Of a DNA stretch of 64,000 bases, positions 20,200-32,099 are shown piece after piece. The translations under genes were made by a program, and so were the position numbers. Under the pieces are notes generated by a model. The model was not told the origin of the DNA and did no database searches. It saw nothing but the letters and a program-made list of their open reading frames with translations. Each line of letters starts with the position of its first letter. Position 1 is the stretch's first letter. Source of the DNA: Liolophura sinensis (taxonomy: Eukaryota > Mollusca > Polyplacophora > Chitonida > Chitonidae); NCBI RefSeq assembly GCF_032854445.1, contig NC_088300.1, forward strand, positions 82,315,084-82,379,083. Reading direction: 5' to 3'.

Positions 20200-20900
20200 G
20201 AGTGTATGAAAAACTATGTGTTTGGCTCAAACAAAACTGTATTTCTGGTCCATGCAAAACTATATGTCTGGTCCACACAAAACTATATGCCTGGTCCACA
20301 CAAAACTATATGTCTGGTCCACACAAAACTAGATGTTTGGTCCACACAAAACTATATGCCTGGTCCACACAAAACTATATGTCTGGTCCCCACAAAACTA
20401 TATGTCTGGTCCACACAAAACTATATGCCTGGTCCACACAAAGCTATATGTCTGGTCCACACAAAACTATATGCCTGGTCCACACAAGACTATATGTCTG
20501 GTCCCCACAAAACTAGATGTTTGGTCCACACAAAACTATATGTCTGGTCCACACAAAACTATATGAATGGTCCACACAAAACTATATGTCTTGCTCAAAC
20601 AAAACCATATATCTGGTCCACACAAAACTATATGTCTGGTCCACACAAAACTATATGTCTTGCTCAAACAAAACCATATATCTGGTCCACACAAAACTAT
20701 ATGTCTGGTCCACACAAAACAACATGTACATGTATGTATGTGGCCCACAGAAAACTATGTGTCTGGCACAAACAAAACCATTTGTCTGGTGCATGGAAAA
20801 CAGTATGTCTGGCCCCAAAAAAACTGTGTGTCTGGCCCACACAAAACTATGTGACTTACCCACACAAAACTACTGTAATGACAACAAAACATCGACCACC
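20200..20900. repeat. 23-base minisatellite
   Basis: About 29 copies of ctatatgtctggtccacaca + aaa. 23 is not a multiple of 3, so all plus frames cycle through the same words; the open frames here are artefacts. Related degenerate copies recur at 21440-21640. Confidence 0.95.
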
Positions 20901-21439
20901 CGAATAATCAACCATCAGCAATAATCAATGGATATACATGTATTTTATTCCCTCCTGGGGTAAATTTAATCTGTGCTGCCACAGTATGAAAATACTGCTG
21001 GTCGCCTGAAATGGCGTGAAAATACAACTCTTCTGAAATGGGACATTAGTTTCGATAATATGGATCTTCATCAATGAAATACATTTGTATGCTGATTTGT
21101 TACATTTTATTTATCGGGCAGTGAATGGAAAACACCATTCCCCATTTAGTGTACCTGGTAAACTTGAGACAACCGGAGAAGCAGTGGTTAGCATGCCTGT
21201 CCGGTGGAATCATGCTTTGAGACAGTTTTGGAAATTACAGGTTTGTAACAACTGTGGCTTGACACTTTCTTCCTTTTAATTCACAAATTAATACCTCGCC
21301 TTAGTCACAGCTTAACAAGACTTGTTCCACTGTCATCACTGAAGCCCCTGTTAAACCAGTCATGTCATCACCTTCCGTGGCGCGGCTAACGAGTTCTTGT
21401 ACAGTCACTGACATTTCAGTCAAATATTTCAGGTCATTA
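20901..21439 (-). other. M1AP intron, unique sequence
   Basis: No exon with good splice sites seen on the minus strand. Mixed composition, nothing recognised. Confidence 0.5.
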
Positions 21440-21642
21440 CAGTATGTGTCTAGCCCACACAAAACTATGTATCTGACCCAAACAAACTATATGTACATGT
21501 ATGTATGTGGCCCACAGAAAACTATGTGTCTGGCCCATCCAAACTATGTGAAGGCTCCACACAAAACTATGTGACTGTTCCACACAATGTATGTGACTGA
21601 CCAAGGCAAACCCATATGTCTGACCCATGCAAGAGTGTGTGA
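21440..21642. repeat. Diverged copies of the 23-base repeat family
   Basis: Words such as 'gtctggcccacacaaaacta' and 'atgtacatgtatgtatgtgg' are shared with 20720-20780. Confidence 0.8.
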
Positions 21643-22250
21643 CTAATCAACCATAACCAGCTTACAAGCTCCATAGCACCACCATTTTGTTATAAGCAGC
21701 TTACAAGCTCCATAGCATAACCGTTTTGCTGTAAGCAGCTTATCAGCTCCACAGCACCACCATTTTGTCATAAGCAGCCTACAAGCTCCACAGCACCACC
21801 ATTTTGTTATAAGCAGCTTACAAGCTCCATAGCACCACCATTTTGTTATAAGCAGCTTACAAGCTCCATAGCACCACCATTTTGTTATAAGCAGCTTACA
21901 AGCTCCATAGCATAACAATTTTGTTATAAGCAGCTTACAAACTCCACAGCACCACCATTTTGTTATAAGCAGCTTACAAGCTCCATAGGACCACCATTTT
22001 GTTATAAGCAGCTTACAAGCTCCATAGCATAACCGTTTTGATGTAAGCAGCTTATCAGCTCCACAGCACCACCATTTTGTTATAAGCAGCCTACTAGCTC
22101 CACAGCTCCACCATTTTGTTATAAGCAGCTTACAAGCTCCATAGCACCACCATTTTGTTATAAGCAGATTACAAGCTCCATAGCACCACCATTTTGTTAT
22201 AAGCAGCTTACAAGCTCCATAGCACCTCCATTTTGTTACAAGCAGCACCA
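21643..22250. repeat. 39-base minisatellite
   Basis: About 15 copies of cttacaagctccatagcacc + accattttgttataagcag. The period is 13 codons, so a 200-codon frame stays open on the minus strand (repeating YGACKLLITKWWC). Not a gene. Confidence 0.95.
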
Positions 22251-22454
22251 AGTTTACACAATATGAAGTGATGTATACCTGTACTGCAATTTATCACTGG
22301 TGTGGAATTACCCAAGATACAGTGCTGTCAATATTTTTACATGGAACAATGCAAAGAATCCAGGATTACAGATGTTAAAAGAAAACACTGACCTACATGT
22401 AAGTGTACATGTAGGCACACACGTAACGACTAAATACACAGTGGTCATACTCAC

Positions 22455-22531
22455 AAGCGACAAGCCAGGCAGAAGCTGAGGGTTGATTAATCTGTCCTGG
22501 AGGTCACACTTCAGTACAAGTGTCTCTGTAC
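22455..22531 (-). CDS. M1AP: M1AP exon
   Basis: 77 bases, entering in phase 1 and leaving in phase 0. Acceptor atgatgtgtttgacag|GTACAG; donor TCGCTT|gtgagt. Encodes GTETLVLKCDLQDRLINPQL, corresponding to the 'CLKCDLQERLLCPSLL' block of vertebrate M1AP as I recall. The acceptor region and first bases are repeated upstream in a ~94-base array. Confidence 0.9.
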
Positions 22532-22830
22532 CTGTCAAACACATCATATCCACCTGGTCAGGTAAGTACCTCACTAAATTTTTGGTGGAGGACAGTCACA
22601 CATAAATACAAGTGTCTGTACCTGTCAAACACATCATATCCACCTGGTCAGGTAAGTACCTCACTAAATGTATGGTGGAGGACAGTCACACATCAGTACG
22701 TAAGTGTCTCTGTATCTGTCAAACACATCATATCCACCTGGTCAGGTAAGTACCTCACTAAATGTATGGTGGAGGACAGTCACACATCAGTACGAAAGTG
22801 TCTCTGTACCTGTCAAATACAGAATAACTT
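22520..22830 (-). repeat. ~94-base array of the M1AP exon acceptor region
   Basis: Three to four copies of a unit containing the exon's first bases, its acceptor (tgtttgacag|GTACAGAGACAC on the minus strand) and upstream intron. The copy touching the exon at 22455-22531 is the working one. The others carry an AG acceptor but only about 20-25 bases of exon. Confidence 0.88.
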
Positions 22831-23543
22831 GGAAACTAAGTCATGGAAAGCATCCAAAAGTGCTCTTGTACATCAATGCACTTTCCACCACATTTGCATC
22901 AAGTTTCAATCGCTGAAGTCTTTAGGAGTCAATTAAGATTAAGTAAGATTAAGTGGAGACATGAACTGAACTGATCGATGTATTACATGCCTGTGGGAAC
23001 AGGGATAAATCCACATAACAGTGAATAGATTTAGAGTAAACCTCTGCTGGTAAGTATGATATGTATAAGATAAGGTGTCTAACATTATTTGCATATAGTA
23101 GCAACTAAAATCAATTTTGTGGGGCCAAAATGTTGTTCACCTACTTAACCCTATGTGAATTAACTTTTACATTTACATTCTTTACATTTCTTTCTCACAT
23201 TTGCTTGATAGATTGGCGATTTAACATTTTTAAACCATGGTTGGATTCATGGGTATAAAAAAAGGAATGTCCCTACATAAAAACCACTGGTTTTGGCAAG
23301 TACCTTAACTGACAAAGTCTCTCACATGTGGCACGCTTATGTTTCATCATCAACATGTACATGTATGTACAAATATTGGTAGAGGGCAAGAAACTTCACT
23401 ACATGCTTAGTCCAATCAAAAAGCATTGTGTGTTTCCCTACTAAGATCAGCTGAAAATGGGCTTTTTGCAGACTTAAGTGCTCATTCACATTCATAATAG
23501 AACAGCTTAGGTAGCTCAATCTGTGAATGAGCAGGAAATTTAC
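22831..23543 (-). other. M1AP intron, unique sequence
   Basis: No gene seen. AT-rich, nothing recognised beyond ordinary intron. Confidence 0.5.
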
Positions 23544-23639
23544 CTGGGCCAGGGGGAGGTAAACTAATATGTAAATGCTCCCTGTCTGTCGCCATGTCTT
23601 TAAGCCAACTGGCAAAATAGTTCTGTATACTCAGGCTAT
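23544..23639 (-). CDS. M1AP: M1AP exon
   Basis: 96 bases, phase 1 in and phase 1 out. Acceptor gcatttttttttttttgtag|ATAGCC; donor CCTGGCCCAG|gtaaat. Encodes SIQNYFASWLKDMATDREHL then HISLPPPGP, equivalent to 'SMEIFFKAWLHNSGTDQEQIHLLL' in vertebrate M1AP as I recall. Confidence 0.9.
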
Positions 23640-23769
23640 CTACAAAAAAAAAAAAATGCATTTACCAAATATAGCTATATGTAACTTCCAATGAAAACCT
23701 CTGCATTTCACAGAGATGAAGGTAATAGTAATCATGCTACAAATTCACATTCAAAATGAAAACCTTTCA

Positions 23770-23868
23770 CTACAATCACAAACACAGCACCTCATCATAA
23801 TGCTGGCCGCCACTGTATAAGTGAAATATCCTTGAGTATGGCGTAAAACATCAATCAAATACAATCAA
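23770..23868 (+). mobile_element. SINE 3' end fragment
   Basis: Contains cataatgctggccgccactg, tataagtgaaatatccttga and the caatcaaata end, the same 3' module as the other SINE copies, here in plus orientation. Lies in an M1AP intron. Confidence 0.75.
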
Positions 23869-24037
23869 ACAGCACTATTTTATGTTATGTACTGTACACA
23901 ATAAGCTATATAATTAATAGGTATCATCCTAGGGTTAGCATAAGAGAATTGTGAATTGTACATTATATCTCCAGGTTTTTCGTAAAACAGCTTTGAAGTC
24001 ATTGATTGACCAGAATGTGTATAATCGATGAGCATAC

Positions 24038-24185
24038 CATTGTCAATGTGCACAGTGTCCACAATAATGCCCAGCCCCGCTGACTCAGAAGATGCCTCAG
24101 ATGTGCTGCTTCTCTGGCTGCCTGCTGACTCTGCCTCATCCTCCTGCAGCATCAAATCCTCCAACACTGATACCACTTGTATCCT
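24038..24185 (-). CDS. M1AP: M1AP exon
   Basis: 148 bases, phase 0 in and phase 1 out. Acceptor gttgtgtttattctcacag|AGGATA; donor ATTGACAATG|gtatgc. Encodes RIQVVSVLEDLMLQEDEAES, a Ser-rich acidic stretch, then IIVDTVHIDN. It follows 'LDNLK' of the preceding exon as vertebrate 'RVRRFQVVEV...' follows its own. A truncated duplicate sits at 25600-25735. Confidence 0.88.
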
Positions 24186-24233
24186 CTGTGAGAATAAACA
24201 CAACATAAACCTTAAAACAAAATAGACATTACA

Positions 24234-25600
24234 TCACACAAACCCAGTGAAGGATAAACACCAGCATAACATTACCTTTGTAAGGAAACACCAGCAAGAC
24301 ATAACTTTAGGAGAAAACACCAGCATGACATAACCCTTGTGAGGAAACACCAGCATGACATAACCCTTGTGACAAAACACCAGCATGACATAACCCTTGG
24401 GAGAAAACACCAGCATGACATATCCCTTATGACAAAACACCACCATGACATAACCCTTGGGAGAAAACACCAGCATGACATAACCCTTGTCAGAAAACAC
24501 CATCATGACATAACCCTGGTGAGGAAACACCAGCATGACATAACCCTTGGGAAAAATTACCAGCATGACATAACCCTTGTCAAAAAACACCAGCATGACA
24601 TAACCCTTGTCAGAAAACATCAGCATGACATAACCCTTGTCAGAAAACACCAGCATGACATAATCCTTGTGACAAAACACCAGCATGACATAACCATTGT
24701 GAAAAAACACCAGCATGACATAACCCTCATGAAAAAACACCAGCATAACATAATCCTTATGAAAAAACACCAGCATGACATAACCCTTATGAGGAAACAC
24801 CAGTATGACATAACCCTTGTGAAGAAACACCAGCATGACATAACCCTTAGGAGAAAACACCAGCATGACATAACCCTTGGGAGGAAACACCAGCAAGAAT
24901 AGCCCTTGGGAGGAAACACTAGCATGACACAGCCCTTGGGAGGAAACACCAGCATAAAATAACCCTTGGGAGGAAACACCAGCATGACATAACCCTTGTG
25001 ACAAAACACCACCATGACATAACCCTTGTCAGAAAACACCACCATGACATAACCCTGGTGAGGAATCACCAGCATGACATAACCCTTGGAAGGAAACACC
25101 AGCATGACATAACCCTTGTGACAAGACAACAGCATGACATAACCCTTGGGAGAAAACACCAGCATGACTTAACCCTTGTGAGGAAAGACCAGCATGGCAT
25201 CACCCTTGGGAGAAAACACCAGCATGACATAACCCTTATGAGAACATGACATAACCTTTGGGAAAAAACACCAGCATGACATAACCCTTGTGACAACATG
25301 ACATAACCCTTGGGAGAAAACACCAGCATGACTTAATCCTTGTGAGGAAAGACCAGCATGGCATTACCCTTGGGAGAAAACACCAGCATGACATAACCCT
25401 TATGAGAACATGACATAACCTTTGGGAAAAAACACCAGCATGACATAACCCTTGTGACAACATGACATAACATTTGGGAGAAAACACCAGCATGACACAA
25501 CCCTTGTGAGGAAACACCAGCATGACATAACCCTTGTGAGGAAACACCAGCATGACATAACCCTTGTGAAAAAAAACCACCATGACATAACCGTGTCTTG
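24234..25600. repeat. 30-base minisatellite
   Basis: About 45 copies of gacataacccttgtgagaaa + acaccagcat. The 10-codon period leaves long frames open on both strands (repeating KHQHDITLVR on plus, GYVMLVFPHK on minus). These are not genes. It lies immediately upstream (on the M1AP strand) of the acceptor of the exon at 24185. Confidence 0.95.
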
Positions 25601-25735
25601 TCCATAAGAATGCCCAGCCCTGCCAACCCGCTGAAGATGTCTCAGATGTGCTGCTCTTCTGGCTGCCTGCTGACTCTGCCCCATCCTCCTGCAGCATCGA
25701 ATCCTCCAACACTGATACCACTTGTATCCTCTGTG
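25600..25735 (-). pseudogene. Truncated duplicate of the M1AP exon at 24038-24185
   Basis: Repeats the acceptor and most of the exon (VLEDSMLQEDGAESAGSQKS) with about 90% identity by eye, then diverges with a deletion before the donor. Flanking intron is duplicated too (aaaccttaaaacaaaatagacattacatc beyond 25740 recurs beyond 24200). The frame runs on into the 30-base repeat, so inclusion would add repeat-encoded residues. Confidence 0.8.
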
Positions 25736-25789
25736 AGAATAAATATAACATAAACCTTAAAACAAAATAGACATTACATCCAAAAAACC

Positions 25790-28155
25790 ACTGAAGGACA
25801 AATACCAACATGACATTACCTTTGTGAGGAAACACTTGGGACAAAACACCTACATCCAACAAACATATAACACCCACATCACACACACCTTTTAAGGACA
25901 TAACATCAACATCACATAGACCTTGTGAGAATATAACATCAACATCACACACATCTTGGGAAGATATGACACCAACATCACACAGACCTTGTCAGGATAT
26001 AACACCAACATCTCAAAGATATGGTGAGAATATAAACATCAACATCACAAGACTTTGTACAGATACAACACCATCATCACACATATTTTGTGAGAATATA
26101 ACATGAGCATGCCATATCCCTTGTGAGAAAACACCTACATCACACAAACACTGTTAAGATATAACACCAACATCACCCACACATTGTCACGACATAACAC
26201 TAACATCACATAAACCTTGTGAGGATATTATACTTACATCACACACACCTTGTCAGAATATAACACCAATATCACACAGACCTTGTCAGAATATAACACC
26301 AACATCACACAGATCTTGTCAGGATATAACACCAACATCACAAAAATCTTGTGAGGATATAACACCAATATCACACACATCAAATAGACTTTGTCAAAAT
26401 ATAACATCAACATCACACACACCTTGTCAGAATATAACACCAATATCACACAGACCTTGTCAGAATATAACACCAACATCACATAGATGTTGTCAGAATA
26501 TAACACCAACATCACAAAAATCTTGTGAGGATATAACACCAATATCACACACATCAAATAGACTTTGTGAGAATATAAACGCCAACATCACACAGATCTT
26601 GTCAGGATATAACACCAATATCACACAGATCTTGTCAGGATATAACACCCATATCACAAAGATCTTGTGAGGATATAACACCAATATCACACACATCAAA
26701 TAGACTTTGTGAGAATATAAACGCCAACATCACACAGATCTTGTCAGGATATAACACCAATATCACACAGACCTTGTCAGAATATAACACCAACATCACA
26801 CAGATCTTGTCAAGATATAACACCCACATCACAAAAATCTTGTGAGGATATAACACCAATATCACACACATCCAATAGACTTTGTCAAAATATAACATCA
26901 ACATCACACACACCTTGTCAGAATATAACACCAATATCACACAGACCTTGTCAGAATATAACACCAACATCACATAGATGTTGTCAGGATATAACACCAA
27001 CATCACAAAAATCTTGTGGGGATATAACACCAATATCACACACATCAAATAGACTTTGTGAGAATATAAACGCCAACATCACACAGATCTTGTCAGGATA
27101 TAACACCAATATCACACAGATCTTGTCAGGATATAACACCAATATCACAAAGATCTTGCGAGGATATAAAACCAATATCACACAGATCTAGTGAGCATAT
27201 AAGACCAACATCACATAGACCTTTTGAGCATATAAGACCAACATTAAATAGACTTTGTCAAAATATAACATCAACATCACACAGATCTTGTCAGGATATA
27301 ACACCTGCATCGCACAGACCTTGTGAGAATACAACACCAACATCCCACAGATCTTGAGAAGATATGACACCAACATCACACAGATCTTGTCAGGGTGTAA
27401 CACCAACATCACACAGACCTTGTGAGAATATAAACGCCAACATCACATAGATTTTGTCAGGATATAACACCAATATCAGACAGATCTTGTGAGAATATGA
27501 CACCAACATCGCACAGACCTTGTCAGGATATAACACCCACATCGCACAGACCTTGTCAGAATATAACACCAACATCACACAGACCTTGTCAAGATATAAG
27601 ACCAACATCACACAGATCTTGTGAGGATATAACACGAAAATCACACACCTTGTCAGAATATAACACCAACATCACACAGATCTTGTCAGGATATAACACC
27701 AATATCACACAGACCTTGTCAGCATATAACACTAACATCAAATAGACTTTGTCAAAATATAATATCAACATCACACAGATCTTGTCAGGATATAACACCA
27801 ACATCACACAGATCTTGTCAGGATATGACACCAACATCACACAGATCTAGTGAGGATATAACACCAACATCACACAGATCTTGTCAGGATATGACACAAA
27901 GATCCCACAGATCTTGTGATGATATGACACCAACATCACACAGATCTTGTAAGGGTATAACAACAACATCACACAGATCTTGTCAGGATATAACACCAAC
28001 ATCGCACAGACCTTGTCAGAATATAACACCAACATCACACAGATCTTGTCAAGATATAACACCAGCATCACACAGATCTTGTCAGGATATAACACCAATA
28101 CCACACAGACCTTGTGAAAATGTAAACATCAACATCACACATACCTTGTGAAGAC
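25790..28155. repeat. 33-base minisatellite
   Basis: About 70 copies of cacagatcttgtcaggatat + aacaccaacatca, with 12-base insertions (cacacatcaaatagactttg) marking blocks of ~350 bases near 26230, 26530, 26690 and 27040. Sequence is distantly similar to the 30-base array (ggtgtt..ctgacaag). Open minus-strand frames (repeating LVLYPDKICVM) follow from the 11-codon period. Confidence 0.94.
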
Positions 28156-28164
28156 ATAACGTCA

Positions 28165-28400
28165 ACATCACACAGACTTTACCTGTCTCCATGTGAGAGG
28201 TGTTGCAGATGACTAAACCTAAGGCTGGAACCATTCATCTGTCTCCATGGGAGGGATGTTGCAAATGATTAACATAGGGCTAAACAAATTTACCTGTGTC
28301 TTTGTGAGGGGAGTGTCAGATGACTAACCCTAAGGCTGGCACCATTTCATTGTCACTGTGTGAGAGGTGTGGCAGATGACTAACCCTAAGGCTGGCACCA
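28165..28400. repeat. ~60-base repeat, about 4 copies
   Basis: Copies share 'cagatgactaaccctaaggc' and 'tttacctgtctccatgtgag'. On the M1AP strand 'gagacag|gtaaa' gives each a splice-donor-like word. Confidence 0.8.
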
Positions 28401-29693
28401 TTTACCTGAGGTTGCCCTCTTACCCTCAGGTCGTCTAGTCAGATGAAGGACATCACTGTCTACCTGTCTGCTTAGCCTCTGACCCTCCTGACAACTTATC
28501 ACCACAATCAGCTGACAACATTCGCCTGTCTGTGTGTGAGGTGTGTGGAAGAGTGACTTACCCTCAGGTCGTCTAGTCGGATGGAGGACATCACTGTCTA
28601 CCTGTCTGCTTAGCCTCTGACCCTCCTGACAACTTATCACCACAACCAGCTGACATCATTCGCCTGTCTGTATGTGAGGCATGTAGTAGAGTGACTTACC
28701 TTCAGGTTGTCTAGTCGGATGGAGGACATTATCTTCTCTACCTGTCTGCTTAGCCTCTGACCCTCCTGACAACTTATCACCACAATCTCCAGCTGACATC
28801 ATTCGCCTGTCTGTATGCGAGGCGTGTAGTAGAGTGACTTACCTTCAGGTTGTCTAGTCGGATGGAGGACATCACTGTCTACCTGTCTGCTTAGCCTCTG
28901 ACCCTCCTGACAACTTATCACCACAATCTCCAGCTGACATCATTCGCCTGTCTGTATGCGAGGCGTGTGGTAGAGTGACTTACCCTCAGGTTGTCTAGTC
29001 GGATGGAGGACATCACTGTCTACCTGTCTGCTTAGCCTCTGACCCTCCTGACAACTTATCACCACAATCTCCAGCTGACATTATTCGCCTGTCTGTATGC
29101 GAGGCGTGTAGTAGAGTGACTTACCTTCAGGTTGTCTAGTTGGATGGAGGACATTATCTTCTCTACCTGTGTGCTTAGCCTCTGACCCTCCTGACAACTT
29201 ATCACCACAATCTCCAGCTGACATCATTCGCCTGTCTGTATGTGAGGCATGTAGTAGAGTGACTTACCCTGAGGTTGTCTAGTCGGATGGCGGACATTAT
29301 CTTCTCTACCTGTCTGCTTAGCCTCTGACCCTCCTGACAACTTATCACCACAACCAGCTGACATCATTCGCCTGTCTGTATGTGAGGCATGTAGTAGAGT
29401 GACTTACCCTCAGGTTGTCTAGTCGGATGGAGGACATTATCTTCTCTACCTGTCTGCTTAGCCTCTGACCCTCCTGACAACTTATGACCACAATCTCCAG
29501 CTGACATCATTCGCCTGTCTGTATGTGAGGCATGTAGTAGAGTGACTTACCCTCAGGTTGTCTAGTTGGATGGAGGACATTATCTTCTCTACCTGTCTGC
29601 TTAGACTCTGACCCTCCTGACAACTTATCACCACAATCTCCAGCTGACATCATTCGCCTGTCTGTATGCGAGGCGTGTAGTAGAGTGACTTAC
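28400..29693 (-). repeat. ~140-base array carrying copies of an M1AP exon and its donor
   Basis: Nine extra copies of a unit made of most of the exon at 29694-29807, its donor (gtaagtcactct) and about 45 bases of intron. Four copies (near 28451, 28590, 28870, 29011) have a 2-base deletion in the exon part; five keep the frame. The native acceptor is not included because the unit starts inside the exon. In most copies the exon's Trp codon near the start is TGA instead. Some copies could still be entered through TGTCAG|CTGGAG. Confidence 0.9.
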
Positions 29694-29807
29694 CTTCAGG
29701 TTGTCTAGTTGGATGGAGGACATTATCTTCTCTACCTGTCTGCTTAGCCTCTGACCCTCCTGACAACTTATGACCACAATCTCTAGCTGACACCATTCAC
29801 CTTTCGT
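29694..29807 (-). CDS. M1AP: M1AP exon (parent of the 140-base array)
   Basis: 38 codons, phase 0. Acceptor atgttgtatttcag|ACGAAA; donor AACCTGAAG|gtaagt. Encodes TKGEWCQLEIVVISCQEGQR then LSRQVEKIMSSIQLDNLK. This corresponds to 'LEITILTSQPGKEVVKQLEEGLKDTDL' of vertebrate M1AP as I recall. Chosen as the working copy because only this one has a pyrimidine-containing acceptor and no in-frame stop upstream. Confidence 0.88.
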
Positions 29808-30105
29808 CTGAAATACAACATAATATATTATAGAAATAAGACTTACAGCATATAGAGAGTAAAACCAGAGAAGACAGTGTGGAACTTAACAAATGGTCAC
29901 ATATAAATGGTAAAATGCTGCCTTGTCAAGTTACTTCAGCCAGGGTTTTATTCTTTTTGTTCACATAAATCCACAAATATAGTAGCAAATTACATGCCCC
30001 CTAGCACCAGGACTTAAACAGAATTAGGTAAAGAAATAAAATTCAGTGACATTATTTGCAGTTGTCTGACCTATTATCCCGTTTGACCTGTACATGGTCT
30101 TACCT
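29808..30105 (-). other. M1AP intron, unique sequence
   Basis: AT-rich; nothing recognised. Confidence 0.5.
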
Positions 30106-30630
30106 GCAAGTATATTATTGTTATGGGTGTGATTATGTTGTTTCTCCATTACTCTCCCTCTGACCTGTGCGTGTATCATTGTTGTGGGTGTGATCATCTT
30201 GTTTTTCCCTTACCCTCCTCTTACCTGTACATGTATCATTGTTACGTGTGTGATCATGATGTTTCTCCATTACTCTCCCTCTGACCTGTGCGTGTATCAT
30301 TGTTACGTGTGTGATCATGATGTTTCTCCATTACTCTCCCTCTGACCTGTGCGTGTATCATTGTTATGGGTGTGATTATGTTGTTTCTCCGTTACTCTCC
30401 CTCTTACCTGTGCGTGTATCATCATTATGGATGTGATCAACTTGTTTTTTCCCTTATTCTCCTCTTACCTGTGTGTGTATCATTGTTATGTGTGATCATG
30501 TTGTTTCTCGGTTACTCTCCCCCTTACCTGTGGGTGTATCATTGTTATGTGTGTGATCAAGTTGGTTCTCCGTTACTCTCCCTCTTACCTGTGGGCGTAT
30601 CATTGTTATGGGTGTGATCATGTTTCTTTG
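30106..30630. repeat. 61-base minisatellite with a donor-like word per unit
   Basis: About 8.5 copies. On the M1AP strand several units contain CAG|gtaaga (plus-strand 'tcttacctg'); others have gtcaga. It lies in the intron between the exons at 35270 and 29807. Confidence 0.92.
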
Positions 30631-31027
30631 GTCCCAACTTTGAACTGATGTTTTCTTCATTTAATACCTGGATATGTACAAATGTCAAACATGCACAGAT
30701 GTGATACGACTGATGTGATGGCATTCTTTGACTGTTGTGATGGTATTTTTTGACTCAATTCTCTGTACTGGTACATGGTCAAGTCCTACGGTCAATTCCA
30801 TGTGACGGGTGTTACACTCAGTTTACTTTTTATTTTTTTTTAATTATTCAGGCATCAAAGAAACAGTTAAAAACTTTTAGACATTTCCACTCTTAACACC
30901 ATAAGAAATGTGATTTGTAAGACTGAACTTTAATTTCACTGTTGAATATCAGTTGAGTGAATGTGTATGAATCAATAGAGTCTTTGAGATACAGATATAG
31001 TATTGGCCCAGTGGAATCAAAATTATC
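30631..31027 (-). other. M1AP intron, unique sequence
   Basis: No feature recognised apart from a short T-rich run near 30825-30845. Confidence 0.5.
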
Positions 31028-32095
31028 ATGGGGACGAGTGCTACAGGTCTTGTGACGGGTGCTACGGGTCTTGTGACAGGTGCTACAGGTCTCGTGACAA
31101 GTGCTACAGGTCTTGTGACAGGTGCTACAGGTCTCGTAACCGGTGATACAGGTCTTGTGACGAGAGCTACAGATCTTGTGACAGGTGCTACAGGTCTCGT
31201 AACGGGTGCTACAGGTCTTGTGACTGGTGCTACAGGTCTCGTGACAGGTGCTAGGGGTCTTGTGACGGGTGCTACAGGTCTCGTGACGGGTGTTACAGGT
31301 CTCGTGGCGGGTGCTACGGGTCTTGTGACGGGTGTTACAGGTCTTGTGATGGGTGCTACAGGTTTTGTGATGGGTGCTACAGGTCTCGTGACGGGTGCTA
31401 CATGTCTCGTGACAGGTGTTACAGGTCATGTGACAGGTGTTACAGGTCTTGTGACAGGTGCTACAGGTCTTGTGATGGGTGCTACAGGTCTTGTGACAGG
31501 TGCTACGGGTCTTGTGACAGGTGCTACAAGTCTCGTGATGGGTGCTACAGGTCTTGTGACGAGAGCTACAGGTCTTGTGACAGGTGCTACAGGTCTCGTA
31601 ACGGGTGCTACAGGTCTTGTGACGGGTGCTACAGGTCTCGTGACGGGTGCTACAGGTCAGGTGACAGGTGCTACAGGTCTTGTGACAGGTGCTACAGGTC
31701 TCGTGACGGGTGTTACAGGTCTCGTGACGGGTGCTACGGGTTTTGTGATGAGTGCTACAGGTCTTGTGACGGGTGTTACAGGTCTCGTGACGGGTGCTAC
31801 ATGTCGCGTGATGGGTGCTACAGGTCTCGTGACGGGTGCTACATGTCTCATGACAGGTGTTAGAGGTCTTGTGACAGGTGTTACAGGTCTTGTGACAGGT
31901 GCTACAGGTCTTGTGACTGGTGCTACAGGTCTTGTGACATGTGTTACAGGTCTTGTGACTGGTGCTACAGGTCTTGTGATGGGTGCTACAGGTCTTGTGA
32001 TGAGTGCTACAGGTCTTGTGACTGGTGCTACAGGTCTTGTGACAGGTGCTACAGGTCTTGTGACTGGTGCTACATGCCTGCAACTACAGGGTTGT
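31028..32095. repeat. 21-base minisatellite
   Basis: About 50 copies of gtgacaggtgctacaggtct + t. A 7-codon period leaves frames of 350-400 codons open on both strands (GLVTGAT on plus, CSTRHKT on minus). No start context, splice sites or non-repeat domain supports a protein. Confidence 0.95.
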
Positions 32096-32099
32096 GATT

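Noticed and set aside
24234-25600. Regularly spaced repeats resembling a CRISPR array
   Set aside because: Units are contiguous with no unique spacers, and the host is a eukaryote.
30893-32083. 396-codon Cys/His/Thr-rich minus-strand frame (CSTRHKT repeats) as a cysteine-rich protein
   Set aside because: It is the complement of a 21-base minisatellite and lies in an M1AP intron. The plus strand is equally open.
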